A DNA stretch of 64,000 bases, from positions 89,466-153,465 of the forward strand of contig DIBV01000011.1 of NCBI GenBank assembly GCA_002415085.1, written 5' to 3'. A model generated the notes under the pieces. The model was not told the DNA's origin and did not search any database. It saw only the letters and a program-made list of their open reading frames with translations. Below, one piece after another: positions 18,942-27,398 of the stretch. The position numbers and the translations under genes are program-made. The stretch's first letter is position 1, and each line of letters begins with the position of its first letter. The DNA comes from Arsukibacterium sp. UBA5043 (GTDB lineage: Bacteria; Pseudomonadota; Gammaproteobacteria; Enterobacterales; Alteromonadaceae).

Positions 18942-19862
18942 ATGAGTCAATCTGAATTACTGCAACAGCTGGCCGGCATGAGTACCGAGGCACGTAACCC
19001 CGCTTCCGCCGAGCTGGATAAGCTGAACAGCCTGGCCATCGTCAGCCTGATTAATCAGGCCGATCAGACTATTGCTTCCGCCATTACCCCCTGTTTACCG
19101 CAGGTCGCCCGGGCAGTTGATGCCATAGTGCAGGCATTTTCCGTTGGCGGCCGCTTAATCTATGTTGGTGCCGGCACCAGTGGCCGGCTGGGTATTCTGG
19201 ACGCCGCAGAATGCCCGCCAACCTTCAGCGTACCGGCTAACCAGGTAATCGGCCTGATTGCCGGTGGCAGCAAAGCTATTCAGCAGGCTGTAGAAGGCGC
19301 AGAAGACAGCCCACAGCTGGCAGTGGAAGAACTGGCTGCCATTAACTTTGGTCCGGATGATGTACTGGTGGGCATTGCCGCCAGTGGTCGCACACCCTAT
19401 GTGCTGGGTGCACTGGCTTATGGCCGCAAGCTGGGTGCCACTTCCGTTGCCATCAGCTGTAATGCCAGCGGCCCCATTCTGGCCGCAGCAGATATTGCCA
19501 TTTGTGCCGAAGTAGGCCCGGAAGTGCTAACCGGCTCTACCCGGATGAAAGCCGGCACCGCCCAGAAAATGCTGCTGAATATGCTAAGCACCGCCGCCAT
19601 GGTGCGCAGCGGCAAGGTGTATCAGAACCTGATGGTTGATTTACATGCCAGCAATCAGAAATTGGAAACCCGCGCCGTACGGATTGTGATGCAGGCCACT
19701 GACTGTGACAGCGCAACGGCCAACGCTGCGTTGCTGCAGGCCGGGATGAGTGCCAAGCTGGCTATTTTACTGATCCTGACCGGCCAGGATTTAGCCAGCT
19801 GCCAGCAGGCCCTGGCCGATAACAACGGTTTTGTTAGTAAAGCGCTGGAGACAGCAAAATGA
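18942..19862 (+). CDS. murQ: N-acetylmuramic acid 6-phosphate etherase MurQ
   Basis: A 306-residue SIS-domain lyase that cleaves the lactyl ether of MurNAc-6-P to give GlcNAc-6-P and D-lactate. Signatures are STEARNPASAELDKLNSL, the SIS segment YVGAGTSGRLGILDAAECPPTF (containing a catalytic Glu), QQAVEGAEDS (second conserved Glu) and TGSTRMKAGTAQKMLLNMLS. Length equals the family norm (about 300). It is the diagnostic enzyme of MurNAc catabolism. Its stop overlaps the namZ start (ATGA). Confidence 0.97.
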   Translation: MSQSELLQQLAGMSTEARNPASAELDKLNSLAIVSLINQADQTIASAITPCLPQVARAVDAIVQAFSVGGRLIYVGAGTSGRLGILDAAECPPTFSVPANQVIGLIAGGSKAIQQAVEGAEDSPQLAVEELAAINFGPDDVLVGIAASGRTPYVLGALAYGRKLGATSVAISCNASGPILAAADIAICAEVGPEVLTGSTRMKAGTAQKMLLNMLSTAAMVRSGKVYQNLMVDLHASNQKLETRAVRIVMQATDCDSATANAALLQAGMSAKLAILLILTGQDLASCQQALADNNGFVSKALETAK

Positions 19863-21064
19863 GGCGTCTGCTAACTGCACTGGCAATGCTGTGGCTGGCC
19901 GGGTGTCAGCCGAATCCGGCTGTGCTCTCTGCCGCTGAACCGTCGACTGCCGCAGCCCCCGAAACACCGGCCAGGATCACCCCCGGCGCAGAGCAACTGG
20001 CAGCCTATCTGCCGTTGTTGCAGGGCAAAAGAGTGGGCCTGCTGGTAAATCAGACCTCACGTATCGGTAGCGAGCATCTGGTAGACGTGCTGCTGGCCAA
20101 TAACGTGAACATAGTCAGCATTTTTGCGCCCGAGCATGGCTTTCGGGGCGATCATGATGCCGGGGCAAAAGTCAGCTCTGGCATCGACAGCAAAACCGGT
20201 ATTCCGCTGCTATCGCTGTATGGCGCCAGCAAGGCGCCGAGCGCAGCACAAATGCAGGCGCTGGATCTGGTTATTTTCGATATTCAGGATGTTGGTGTGC
20301 GTTATTACACTTATATCAGCTCAATGCATTACCTGATGCAGGCCGCTGCTGAGCATAATGTCGCCATGCTGGTACTCGACCGCCCCAACCCGAATGGCCG
20401 CTATCTGGATGGCCCGGTGCTGGATTTAGCCTTTCAGTCTTTTGTTGGTATGCACCCGATACCGTTACTACACGGTATGACCGTTGGTGAGCTGGCAATG
20501 ATGATTAAAGGCGAGCGCTGGATTAACCAGGCTGAACAGCTGCAGCTGACCGTGATCCCGGTGGCGAATTATCAACGCGATATAGCCTACAGTCTGCCGG
20601 TACCGCCCAGCCCGAATTTGCCCAATGACCAGGCCATTGCCCTGTATCCGTCACTTGGGTTTTTTGAAGCCACCCCGCTAAGTGTTGGTCGTGGCACCGC
20701 TATGCCGTTTCAGGTGCTGGGCTATGATAAGTTCAGCATCGGCGATTTCAGCTTTACCCCGGTAGCCACTCCTGGCGCGGCGATGAACCCGCCATTAAAA
20801 GACACACCCAGCCAAGGCCAGGACCTAAGCCAGGTGAATGCCGGCGGCTTGGATTTAAGTTATTTAATTACCTGGCACAACTTATTTGCGGCCAATAATG
20901 TGACATTTTTCAGCTCGCCCGGCTTTATGGATAAACTGGCTGGCGGTGATTCCTTACGCCAGCAAATTGAGCAGGGGCTGACCGAGCAGCAAATCCGCGC
21001 CAGCTGGCAAAGCGCACTTCACGAGTTCGCGGCCAAACGCCAGCCTTATTTGCTCTACCCCTGA
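19859..21064 (+). CDS. namZ: Exo-beta-N-acetylmuramidase NamZ (GH171/DUF1343), lipoprotein
   Basis: A 401-residue DUF1343-family protein, a family whose Bacillus member YbbC was shown to be an exo-acting N-acetylmuramidase (NamZ). The signal ends in lipobox LAGC with the acylated Cys at residue 16 followed by Gln, predicting outer-membrane retention. Conserved blocks are GLLVNQTSRIG, IFAPEHGFRGDHDAG, VIFDIQDVGVRYYTYIS and VLDRPNPNGRYLDGPV. It would release MurNAc from peptidoglycan ends after NagZ removes GlcNAc. It is the last gene of the symporter-kinase-murQ-namZ operon. Confidence 0.9.
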   Translation: MRRLLTALAMLWLAGCQPNPAVLSAAEPSTAAAPETPARITPGAEQLAAYLPLLQGKRVGLLVNQTSRIGSEHLVDVLLANNVNIVSIFAPEHGFRGDHDAGAKVSSGIDSKTGIPLLSLYGASKAPSAAQMQALDLVIFDIQDVGVRYYTYISSMHYLMQAAAEHNVAMLVLDRPNPNGRYLDGPVLDLAFQSFVGMHPIPLLHGMTVGELAMMIKGERWINQAEQLQLTVIPVANYQRDIAYSLPVPPSPNLPNDQAIALYPSLGFFEATPLSVGRGTAMPFQVLGYDKFSIGDFSFTPVATPGAAMNPPLKDTPSQGQDLSQVNAGGLDLSYLITWHNLFAANNVTFFSSPGFMDKLAGGDSLRQQIEQGLTEQQIRASWQSALHEFAAKRQPYLLYP

Positions 21065-21093
21065 TAAACTGGCTGCGGCAGACTGAGCAGTCA

Positions 21094-21939
21094 CTACTCA
21101 GCGGCTGTCGGCACCCGGCTAAAACGGGCCAGCGGCGCCATTCTGGCCCGGTTCAGTCTCAGCTCATCAGCGGCAATGCTGATGTTATCTACCTTGCTTA
21201 ATGCATCCAGTAGTTGCGGTTCAACGGTCTCTTCCAGACAGGCTTTGCGCGTTGTCGCCAGCGGCCCGAAACTCAGCTGACTGCCATGCAACTGATAGGG
21301 GCCGGTCAGGCTGTTGCAACCGGTATAGCCGGTTACCCGGCCAGCCGGATCAAACTGTAAAAACACCTTGTTATCGGTATCTACCTGCTGTTGCTGCAGT
21401 TCAGTCAGTTGCCATTTGCCAGCAATAATTACGCTGTCAGCATCTGCCGGCGTAGTGTCATCCTGCTTATCCAGCCAGTACTGTGCCGCCAGCTCGCCTT
21501 CAATTTTTTGCCCCTGCGGGTCCAGCAGTAGTAGCCGGTTTTCACCGACCAGAAATTGCGTACCGGCGGCATCGTCCAGCGTGATCTGCCGGCCATCGCT
21601 GCTCCAGCTAAACTCGCCTTCTGTCTGCTCCGGCTCATCGGCCCGCTCCTGATAATACCGCGCCAACTGATAACGCTGATCGGCCTGCAGTTGCAACGTC
21701 AGTTTAATTCCTGGGCAATCGGCACAAGGGATCACCCCCTGATAGCTACCAGGCCAGTCCAGCGCATTCTGACTGGTATCGGCCGGCGTTGGCGACTGTT
21801 GCCGGGCCGGCTCACTGGCCGGGCGGGTTGATTCTGGCTGGCAAGCGGTCAGCATAAACATGCCTGTCGCGGCACAAAACAGGTAAAACATATTTTTAAA
21901 ATGGTATCTGCTGCCAGGCAGACTAACTGAGTAACGCAT
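21094..21939 (-). CDS. NlpE-N / META domain envelope lipoprotein
   Basis: A 281-residue lipoprotein with lipobox LTAC (Cys33). An NlpE N-terminal-like domain (about 60-145) has the family CxxC in GVIPCADCPGIKLTL. A META (HslJ-like) domain (about 175-275) contains GKWQLTELQ and GYTGCNSLTG. NlpE senses surface and copper stress through Cpx; this protein resembles it only in part. The ATG at 21939 is chosen for its GGAG six bases upstream; longer in-frame starts lack one. It is convergent with namZ. Confidence 0.85.
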   Translation of the reverse strand: MRYSVSLPGSRYHFKNMFYLFCAATGMFMLTACQPESTRPASEPARQQSPTPADTSQNALDWPGSYQGVIPCADCPGIKLTLQLQADQRYQLARYYQERADEPEQTEGEFSWSSDGRQITLDDAAGTQFLVGENRLLLLDPQGQKIEGELAAQYWLDKQDDTTPADADSVIIAGKWQLTELQQQQVDTDNKVFLQFDPAGRVTGYTGCNSLTGPYQLHGSQLSFGPLATTRKACLEETVEPQLLDALSKVDNISIAADELRLNRARMAPLARFSRVPTAAE

Positions 21940-22118
21940 AACAAGCTCCGTGTCGAAAAATAGTAGCAATAGATAGTAGTATCGGAAAGCGACGGTATCG
22001 CGGCCATTTTCGCGCCGCCAACTTTACCCAGCCTGAACTTAAAACAGACATCCGGCCCGGATGAACTACACTGAAAGCCGGCCTGTATAAAAACCGGTAT
22101 GCATAAAAAGGAGTGAAG

Positions 22119-22673
22119 ATGAGTATAAATGTGTTAGCCATTTGCGGCAGCCTGCGGGCGAAATCAACTAACCGGGGGCTGGTGCGCTACGCGATGGCTA
22201 ACTGCCCGGACGGCATGAAAATCCACCTGGCCGATTTAATGGAGGTGCCATTTTATAATGCTGACCTTGGTGCAAAACCGCCGGCAGTGCAAACCCTGCA
22301 GCAGCAAATGGCAGAGGCTGATGCCTTATTACTGGCCTGCCCCGAATACAACTATTCGCTGGCACCGGCACTGAAAAATGCGCTGGACTGGGCCTCACGC
22401 GAGCCTGACAATCATTTATTAAGCGGCAAACCGGTCGCCATTATGGGTTCAGCCGCCGGTATGGGCTCCAGCCGCGCTCAGTATCACTTACGTCAGGTCT
22501 GTGTTTATCTGAACCTGCACCCGCTGAATCAACCCGAGGTATTTGCCAATGCCTTCAGCGGCGCCTTTGATACCGACGGCGATTTAATTGACGAGAAAAT
22601 TCAGGGCAATGTCCGCAAATTGCTGGCCGCGCTACTGGCCTGGCAGCAGCGTTTAAATGGTCAGAAAAGCTGA
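22119..22673 (+). CDS. NAD(P)H-dependent FMN reductase (flavodoxin-like)
   Basis: A 184-residue flavodoxin-fold reductase. The FMN phosphate loop is AICGSLRAKSTNRGL near the N-terminus, followed by LLACPEYNYSLAPALKNALDWASR, the hallmark of the NADPH-dependent FMN/azo/quinone reductase (ChrR/YieF-like) family. It reduces flavins or quinones in the cytoplasm; the true substrate is unknown. The ATG at 22119 has AAGGAG upstream; a GTG two codons earlier is less likely. It is monocistronic and convergent with the next gene. Confidence 0.9.
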   Translation: MSINVLAICGSLRAKSTNRGLVRYAMANCPDGMKIHLADLMEVPFYNADLGAKPPAVQTLQQQMAEADALLLACPEYNYSLAPALKNALDWASREPDNHLLSGKPVAIMGSAAGMGSSRAQYHLRQVCVYLNLHPLNQPEVFANAFSGAFDTDGDLIDEKIQGNVRKLLAALLAWQQRLNGQKS

Positions 22674-22716
22674 ACCAGCAATGCTGAACCAGAAAAACTT
22701 AAACAGTCGTGCAGAT

Positions 22717-24144
22717 TTAATTGCCGCCAAACGGATCGATCAGGCTGCCATCCGCCAGCCTGATCAGCCGGCCATTAATCACCGCAAGCTGCACCTTGTT
22801 ATCTTTACTGAGTAAAAAGGTCGTGCTGGCATGCCGCTGCGGCCATGGTCCGTTTACACCGCGCGGATTTATTGCCACCGGCAGGCCGGAGTTATTGCTG
22901 AGCAGGCCTGCATCGCCGCTGAAATGGCTGTAGCCGTCAGCCAGCAGCTTAAGGTAATTATCGGTAGTTAACTGTAGCGGTTTAACCAGCGGATACGCCT
23001 TACCGGCTTGGTACGCCATACCACTGGCATCCAGGCTGTGATATGCGCCATAAATACGGGCGTCACCTATTTCATCCAGGCCCGCACTACCGCGGCCATT
23101 GCCACCGGCAGTAAAGGCTAAATCGACCCGCGCCAGCACACCTTTGCCATCAACCTTGGGCAAATTGATATTGCTGATAATTAAATCTTTCATACCGCCA
23201 CTGTTGTTCATCGGTATGCTGTTATAACCGCTTAAATCGTAATCACGGTAGCTGCCACTGCTAATCAATTCCAGCCAGCGTAAATACAACTGCACATTTA
23301 GCTGACGGGCCAGCTGGCGAAACGGATCATTGTAATTACCCCCTGCTTCCACCAGCACGGTACTGATCCCCATGCCGGAAAACGTATCACCGAACGAGCG
23401 CATTGAATACTCATCATCATAGCGGCCCAGCTGCTCAGGTATCGCCTTATCCAGCAGTGGCTTTACCGCGCTTATCAGCTGCATTGCCGCATGGCGGCTG
23501 GGGTTAATCTGCCGGGCCTCGTTATAAGCCGGTGCCAGTAAAGAGATGGTGGCGGGCTTTTTATTATCCCCGGCGCCGTGGTAGCGATTCTGATCATGCA
23601 GGTTAAAGCCATAATGTGGTTTGATTTTTTTGGCTGCCTGCATCAGTAACTGGCCTTCCGGGGTCTGCAGCGCCAGCGCATCACGGTTAACGTCAATGCC
23701 CAGCGCGTTATAGCGGCTGTTGCGCTCAGCGCCATCCGGGTTAAGCATCGGGATCAGATACAAACTAATCTCATCCAGCCAGGCCGGGCCGCCTTTACCG
23801 GTTGCCGCATGTTGTTGCTGCTGGGCATCAATAATGGCCAGCAAATCAAAAATGGCGGCTGTGGCGGTTGGCTCATCACCATGCATTTGTGACCAGGCCA
23901 ATACTTTGCGCTCACCGTGGCCAATTTTCAGCAGATAAACCGGCCGCTGCTCCACCGAGCGGCCAAGCTCGGTCACCTCCAGCCAGTTTTGTTGCTGATA
24001 ATAACTAATTAGCGGCGCGATATCGCTATGAGTTATCTGTGCTTTGGCCAGGCCCGGCGTGGTAAATTTGCTGTAATCCGCTGCGCTGGCCAGGCCTGAT
24101 AACACAGCAGTTAATGCTAACCATAATGATACGTGCTTTAACAT
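22717..24144 (-). CDS. Exported M14-family zinc carboxypeptidase
   Basis: A 475-residue secreted peptidase with a signal peptide (MLKHVSLWLALTAVLSGLASA). M14 zinc ligands are visible as HGDEPTATAAIFDL (HxxE) and the later FNLHDQNRY His. VLVEAGGNYNDP supplies the catalytic Glu, and LIPMLNPDGAERNSRYNA is the substrate-binding stretch. A C-terminal extension of about 150 residues follows the catalytic domain. The start at 24144 has GAGG five bases upstream; the longer frame does not. It probably trims dietary or wall peptides in the periplasm or medium. Confidence 0.9.
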   Translation of the reverse strand: MLKHVSLWLALTAVLSGLASAADYSKFTTPGLAKAQITHSDIAPLISYYQQQNWLEVTELGRSVEQRPVYLLKIGHGERKVLAWSQMHGDEPTATAAIFDLLAIIDAQQQQHAATGKGGPAWLDEISLYLIPMLNPDGAERNSRYNALGIDVNRDALALQTPEGQLLMQAAKKIKPHYGFNLHDQNRYHGAGDNKKPATISLLAPAYNEARQINPSRHAAMQLISAVKPLLDKAIPEQLGRYDDEYSMRSFGDTFSGMGISTVLVEAGGNYNDPFRQLARQLNVQLYLRWLELISSGSYRDYDLSGYNSIPMNNSGGMKDLIISNINLPKVDGKGVLARVDLAFTAGGNGRGSAGLDEIGDARIYGAYHSLDASGMAYQAGKAYPLVKPLQLTTDNYLKLLADGYSHFSGDAGLLSNNSGLPVAINPRGVNGPWPQRHASTTFLLSKDNKVQLAVINGRLIRLADGSLIDPFGGN

Positions 24145-24269
24145 GGCATCCTCTTTTTTCACAAAGTGACTGGGGCCAAATGTTAACCATAACATAGCCG
24201 GCCGTACAGGGCATATTTAGCGACAGTAAGCTAAGCTTAGCCAATGCTAAATTAACCCGGATAATATCA

Positions 24270-26453
24270 GTGTTCAGTCCCCGCCAGTGTTATCAGCAAT
24301 TGCGCCAGCGTAAGGTGTTAACCACCGTACTGGCGTACCTGATTATTGTCTGGCTGGCGCTGCAGGTGGTGGCAGTGGTTTCTCAGCTGCTGCAGCTGCC
24401 GCCGCTGCCCGGTCGTATTATCGCCATTAGTCTGGTCGTGGCAGTGCCGTTAGTGTGCTATCTGGCCTGGTTTTATCAGGTTCAGCACGGCCGGCTGCAG
24501 TTAATTGCCGCTACTGATGGCCCGCCGCCGGCTTTTGGCGCTAAGCAGCTTAGCAGCCTTCTGCTAATTGCTCTTTGCAGCGCCCTGCTCGGGTATCAGT
24601 ATTATTTACTTAGCCGGCCGGCAGCGATACCCGAGCCACTGAGCCTGATGACCAACTCGATTGCCGTGCTGCCTTTTACCGCTATAAATCCAACTGAAAA
24701 CAGCCCTGAACTGGCGCCGTTGGTAAAGAGCCCTGAGCTGGCATTATTGGCTAACAGCCTGGCCGAAGAAATCAGCAGCCAGCTTGCCCGCAGCCCCGGT
24801 TTAACGGTAGCCGCAGCCAGCTCCGGCCAGGTACTCAGCCGCCAGCAATTAAGCCCAACCGACATTGCCAGCCGACTGCAGGTCGCTGCATTGCTGACCG
24901 GCACTATCAGTACTACCGGCCAGCAACTGCACATTCGCTTGCAGCTGCTCGATGGCCAAAACGGCCAGACTTTATGGACCCAGCAGCTTAGCCGCGAGCT
25001 GAAAAATATATTTTCGCTGGAAACTGAAGTCGCCCGCACCGTCGCTAATGCGCTGCAGGCAAGCTTAACTGACGCCTCATCGCTAAAAGATTTATCGGCC
25101 AATGCCAGCACCCAGAGTGCCGATGCCTATATCAGCTATTTAAAAGCCCGCGAGCAATACCGGCTGCAAACCAGTGAAGCGATGCAACAGGCCCGCCAGT
25201 TATTTGAGCAAGCCATCGGCCAGGATCCGGAATACGCGCTGGCCTATGTCGGCCTGGCTGATACCTTGTTGCTGCTAAGCGATGGTAAAAAGGAATTTGG
25301 TATTTTAAAAGTGGATATTGCCACAGAATTGGCTGCTGAGTATCTCGATAAAGCACTTACCCGCGCGCCGCAGCTGGCCGAAGCCTTTACGATTAAAGGC
25401 AAAATGCTGGAGTTACAGCAACAATTGGAGCCAGCGCTGGCCGCTTATCAGCAGGCCATAGCGCTTAACCCTAACCTGGCAATAGCGCATATGTGGCAGT
25501 ATCTATTGTTAAAACAGCAGGGCCGTTATGCCGAATCGTTGCATGCGCTGCAGCGGGCTTATGAATTAGATCCTGTATCGGTGGCGGTGCTGTATAACCG
25601 CGGCTATGAACAGGCAATCCGCGGCCAGTTTGCTAAGGCTGGTGGAACCTTTAATCAGTTATTACAGGACTTCCCTGAATCACCATTGGGCCATGCTGGT
25701 CTCGCACTCACAGCCTTTCATCAGGGGCATTTGGCTGACAGTCTGCACCATTGGCAGCAGGCCTGGCAGTTATCTTCAGATAACCTTTTTTATAAGCAAA
25801 ATTATCAATCTTTATTGCTAACTCTCAATTTGGCAGCTGGCCACCCCGAGCTGAAGAATGATCCCAATAACATGCTCCGTCAGGGAAATTATCAAGCTTT
25901 ATTCAGCGAAATGGAGTTTCGTATGGCTGCCCAACCAAATGACTACTGGCTAACTTTTTCGGCCGCCTGGTACCAAATGTTAGTTGGCGAGCAGCATATT
26001 GCCATTGATCTACTGATTCAAATTAACACAATGTTTAGCGATGAAGAGCTTTACAGTATGCCAATGTGCAGCCCGGCGATTGAGATAGCCTGGGCCTTGC
26101 AGCAACAACATGAACAGCAGCTGACCGAGTTATTGCTTGCCCGCTGCCAGCTACTACTGCGTAAAGCCATGCAGAACGACTTAAGGGAAAGTGAACTAAA
26201 TCATCTAGCAGCGCGACTAGCGGCGTTGCAGGGCAATAATGAACTGGCAGTGGAACAACTGCAGCAAGCCATGGCCTATGGCTGGCGTGAATGGTGGACT
26301 TTTGATGACCCTATTTTTAACACAATCTCAGAAAAACTGCTGGCGCCACTGCGCCAGCGACTGGAAGCGGAACTGGCTGAACAGCGCCAGTTAGCGCTCG
26401 CGCAAGCCGAAAAGGATCTGGCGGCGGCAAAACCACAGCAGACCGGCAAATAA
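24270..26453 (+). CDS. Membrane protein with FlgO/TolB-like and TPR domains
   Basis: A 727-residue protein lacking any DNA-binding head. Two membrane segments lie near residues 17-40 and 46-68, with a third near 92-112. A FlgO-like segment follows (SIAVLPF..., then SLAEEISSQLARSPGLTVAAA and AALLTGTISTTGQQLHIRLQLLDG). TPR repeats run from about 285 to the end, for example ALAYVGLADTLLL and ALAAYQQAIALNPNLAIAHM. Such proteins are often CadC-like signalling relics; the function is unknown. Its last 63 bases overlap the 3' end of the opposing gene. Confidence 0.85.
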   Translation: MFSPRQCYQQLRQRKVLTTVLAYLIIVWLALQVVAVVSQLLQLPPLPGRIIAISLVVAVPLVCYLAWFYQVQHGRLQLIAATDGPPPAFGAKQLSSLLLIALCSALLGYQYYLLSRPAAIPEPLSLMTNSIAVLPFTAINPTENSPELAPLVKSPELALLANSLAEEISSQLARSPGLTVAAASSGQVLSRQQLSPTDIASRLQVAALLTGTISTTGQQLHIRLQLLDGQNGQTLWTQQLSRELKNIFSLETEVARTVANALQASLTDASSLKDLSANASTQSADAYISYLKAREQYRLQTSEAMQQARQLFEQAIGQDPEYALAYVGLADTLLLLSDGKKEFGILKVDIATELAAEYLDKALTRAPQLAEAFTIKGKMLELQQQLEPALAAYQQAIALNPNLAIAHMWQYLLLKQQGRYAESLHALQRAYELDPVSVAVLYNRGYEQAIRGQFAKAGGTFNQLLQDFPESPLGHAGLALTAFHQGHLADSLHHWQQAWQLSSDNLFYKQNYQSLLLTLNLAAGHPELKNDPNNMLRQGNYQALFSEMEFRMAAQPNDYWLTFSAAWYQMLVGEQHIAIDLLIQINTMFSDEELYSMPMCSPAIEIAWALQQQHEQQLTELLLARCQLLLRKAMQNDLRESELNHLAARLAALQGNNELAVEQLQQAMAYGWREWWTFDDPIFNTISEKLLAPLRQRLEAELAEQRQLALAQAEKDLAAAKPQQTGK

Positions 26454-27155
26454 GCTAAGCGTTGCCGGCACGGGAACTTGCACAGCTGTGGGCTCAAGAA
26501 TAAATACCCACTCTTCCGGCGAACTAAAGCTCAGAACATCTGCCTTGCGACCAAGATAGTAGTAACAGTTGTCATCACCATCATCGATAAAAACCGGATA
26601 ACATTCATCACGTGCCTGACGGTAATAAAAGTCCTGATCAGCTCCTGAGTAAAAGGTACTGGTAAAGGTCAGCCAGTATTGACCAGGCATTAGCTCAGCT
26701 GGCATCAGCGCAGCCGGGCTAAAGCTATCGCTGCGATCGCTAATAAAATCCCAGCTTTGTTCGCCCTGGCGTAAAGTCCAGCGAAATTCAGCGGCATAAG
26801 CCGCCGGAAAATCCCACAGCAACGCACCTTCAAAATCCAGCTGCTCGCCAAGTTCAAACTCATAGTAACAAGGGTCTTCCTGCCAGAACTCAGGTGGTGG
26901 CAATAAGTCGGTAATCAGCCAGCAATCCCGCGGCACCGCTAATAACTCTAAATCCCCGATGGTAAAGTTAACAGTGTTTATAGCAGGTGCACCTTGCACT
27001 AAATAACCGGTACTGAGGTAACTGTTATCGTACAAACCATAACTCTGCGGGTTGGTCGAGGTTTCAGCTCCCCGACCACCACGGCGAACTAAGGTAGCCT
27101 CAGCCACAAAACTGCAAAATAGCAACAGCACCACCGCATATTTAACAAAACGCAT
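26391..27155 (-). CDS. Exported hypothetical protein with PEP-CTERM-like tail
   Basis: A 254-residue secreted protein of unknown function. Signal peptide: MRFVKYAVVLLLFCSFVAEA. The C-terminus VPVPATLSLFAGLLWFCRRQ has the P-x-P-A-T, hydrophobic helix and basic tail pattern of PEP-CTERM/exosortase sorting signals, in a variant form. The middle is rich in aromatic and acidic residues. The ATG at 27155 has GGGAG eight bases upstream. The 3' end overlaps the TPR gene on the other strand for 63 bases, so part of the sorting tail is encoded opposite that protein's terminus. Confidence 0.75.
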   Translation of the reverse strand: MRFVKYAVVLLLFCSFVAEATLVRRGGRGAETSTNPQSYGLYDNSYLSTGYLVQGAPAINTVNFTIGDLELLAVPRDCWLITDLLPPPEFWQEDPCYYEFELGEQLDFEGALLWDFPAAYAAEFRWTLRQGEQSWDFISDRSDSFSPAALMPAELMPGQYWLTFTSTFYSGADQDFYYRQARDECYPVFIDDGDDNCYYYLGRKADVLSFSSPEEWVFILEPTAVQVPVPATLSLFAGLLWFCRRQILFGLRER

Positions 27156-27342
27156 AACCGACACTCCCTGTTATTGATGCTGCTATTCACCGGCTTACTG
27201 CTTACCGAACCACGAAGGCAAACTTCAGGTTAATAAAAATTGATAATCAGATAATTTAGATTCGACTTATTTTAAAGTTAGCTAAGTAAAGCAGAAAACG
27301 GCCAAAACGCCAGTAGCCGGCTTGCCCGCTGGCATGCTTATC

Positions 27343-27377
27343 TGTATAAAAGTAACTGTATAAATTAGTTGTATAAA
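27343..27377 (+). repeat. Three direct repeats TGTATAAA upstream of the NhaC-family gene
   Basis: TGTATAAA occurs at 27343, 27357 and 27370, spaced 14 and 13 bases apart, ending 21 bases before the GTG start. They could be stacked -10-like elements or repeated protein-binding half sites in the AT-rich leader. Confidence 0.5.
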
Positions 27378-27398
27378 AATAATAAAAAGGAGCCTAAG

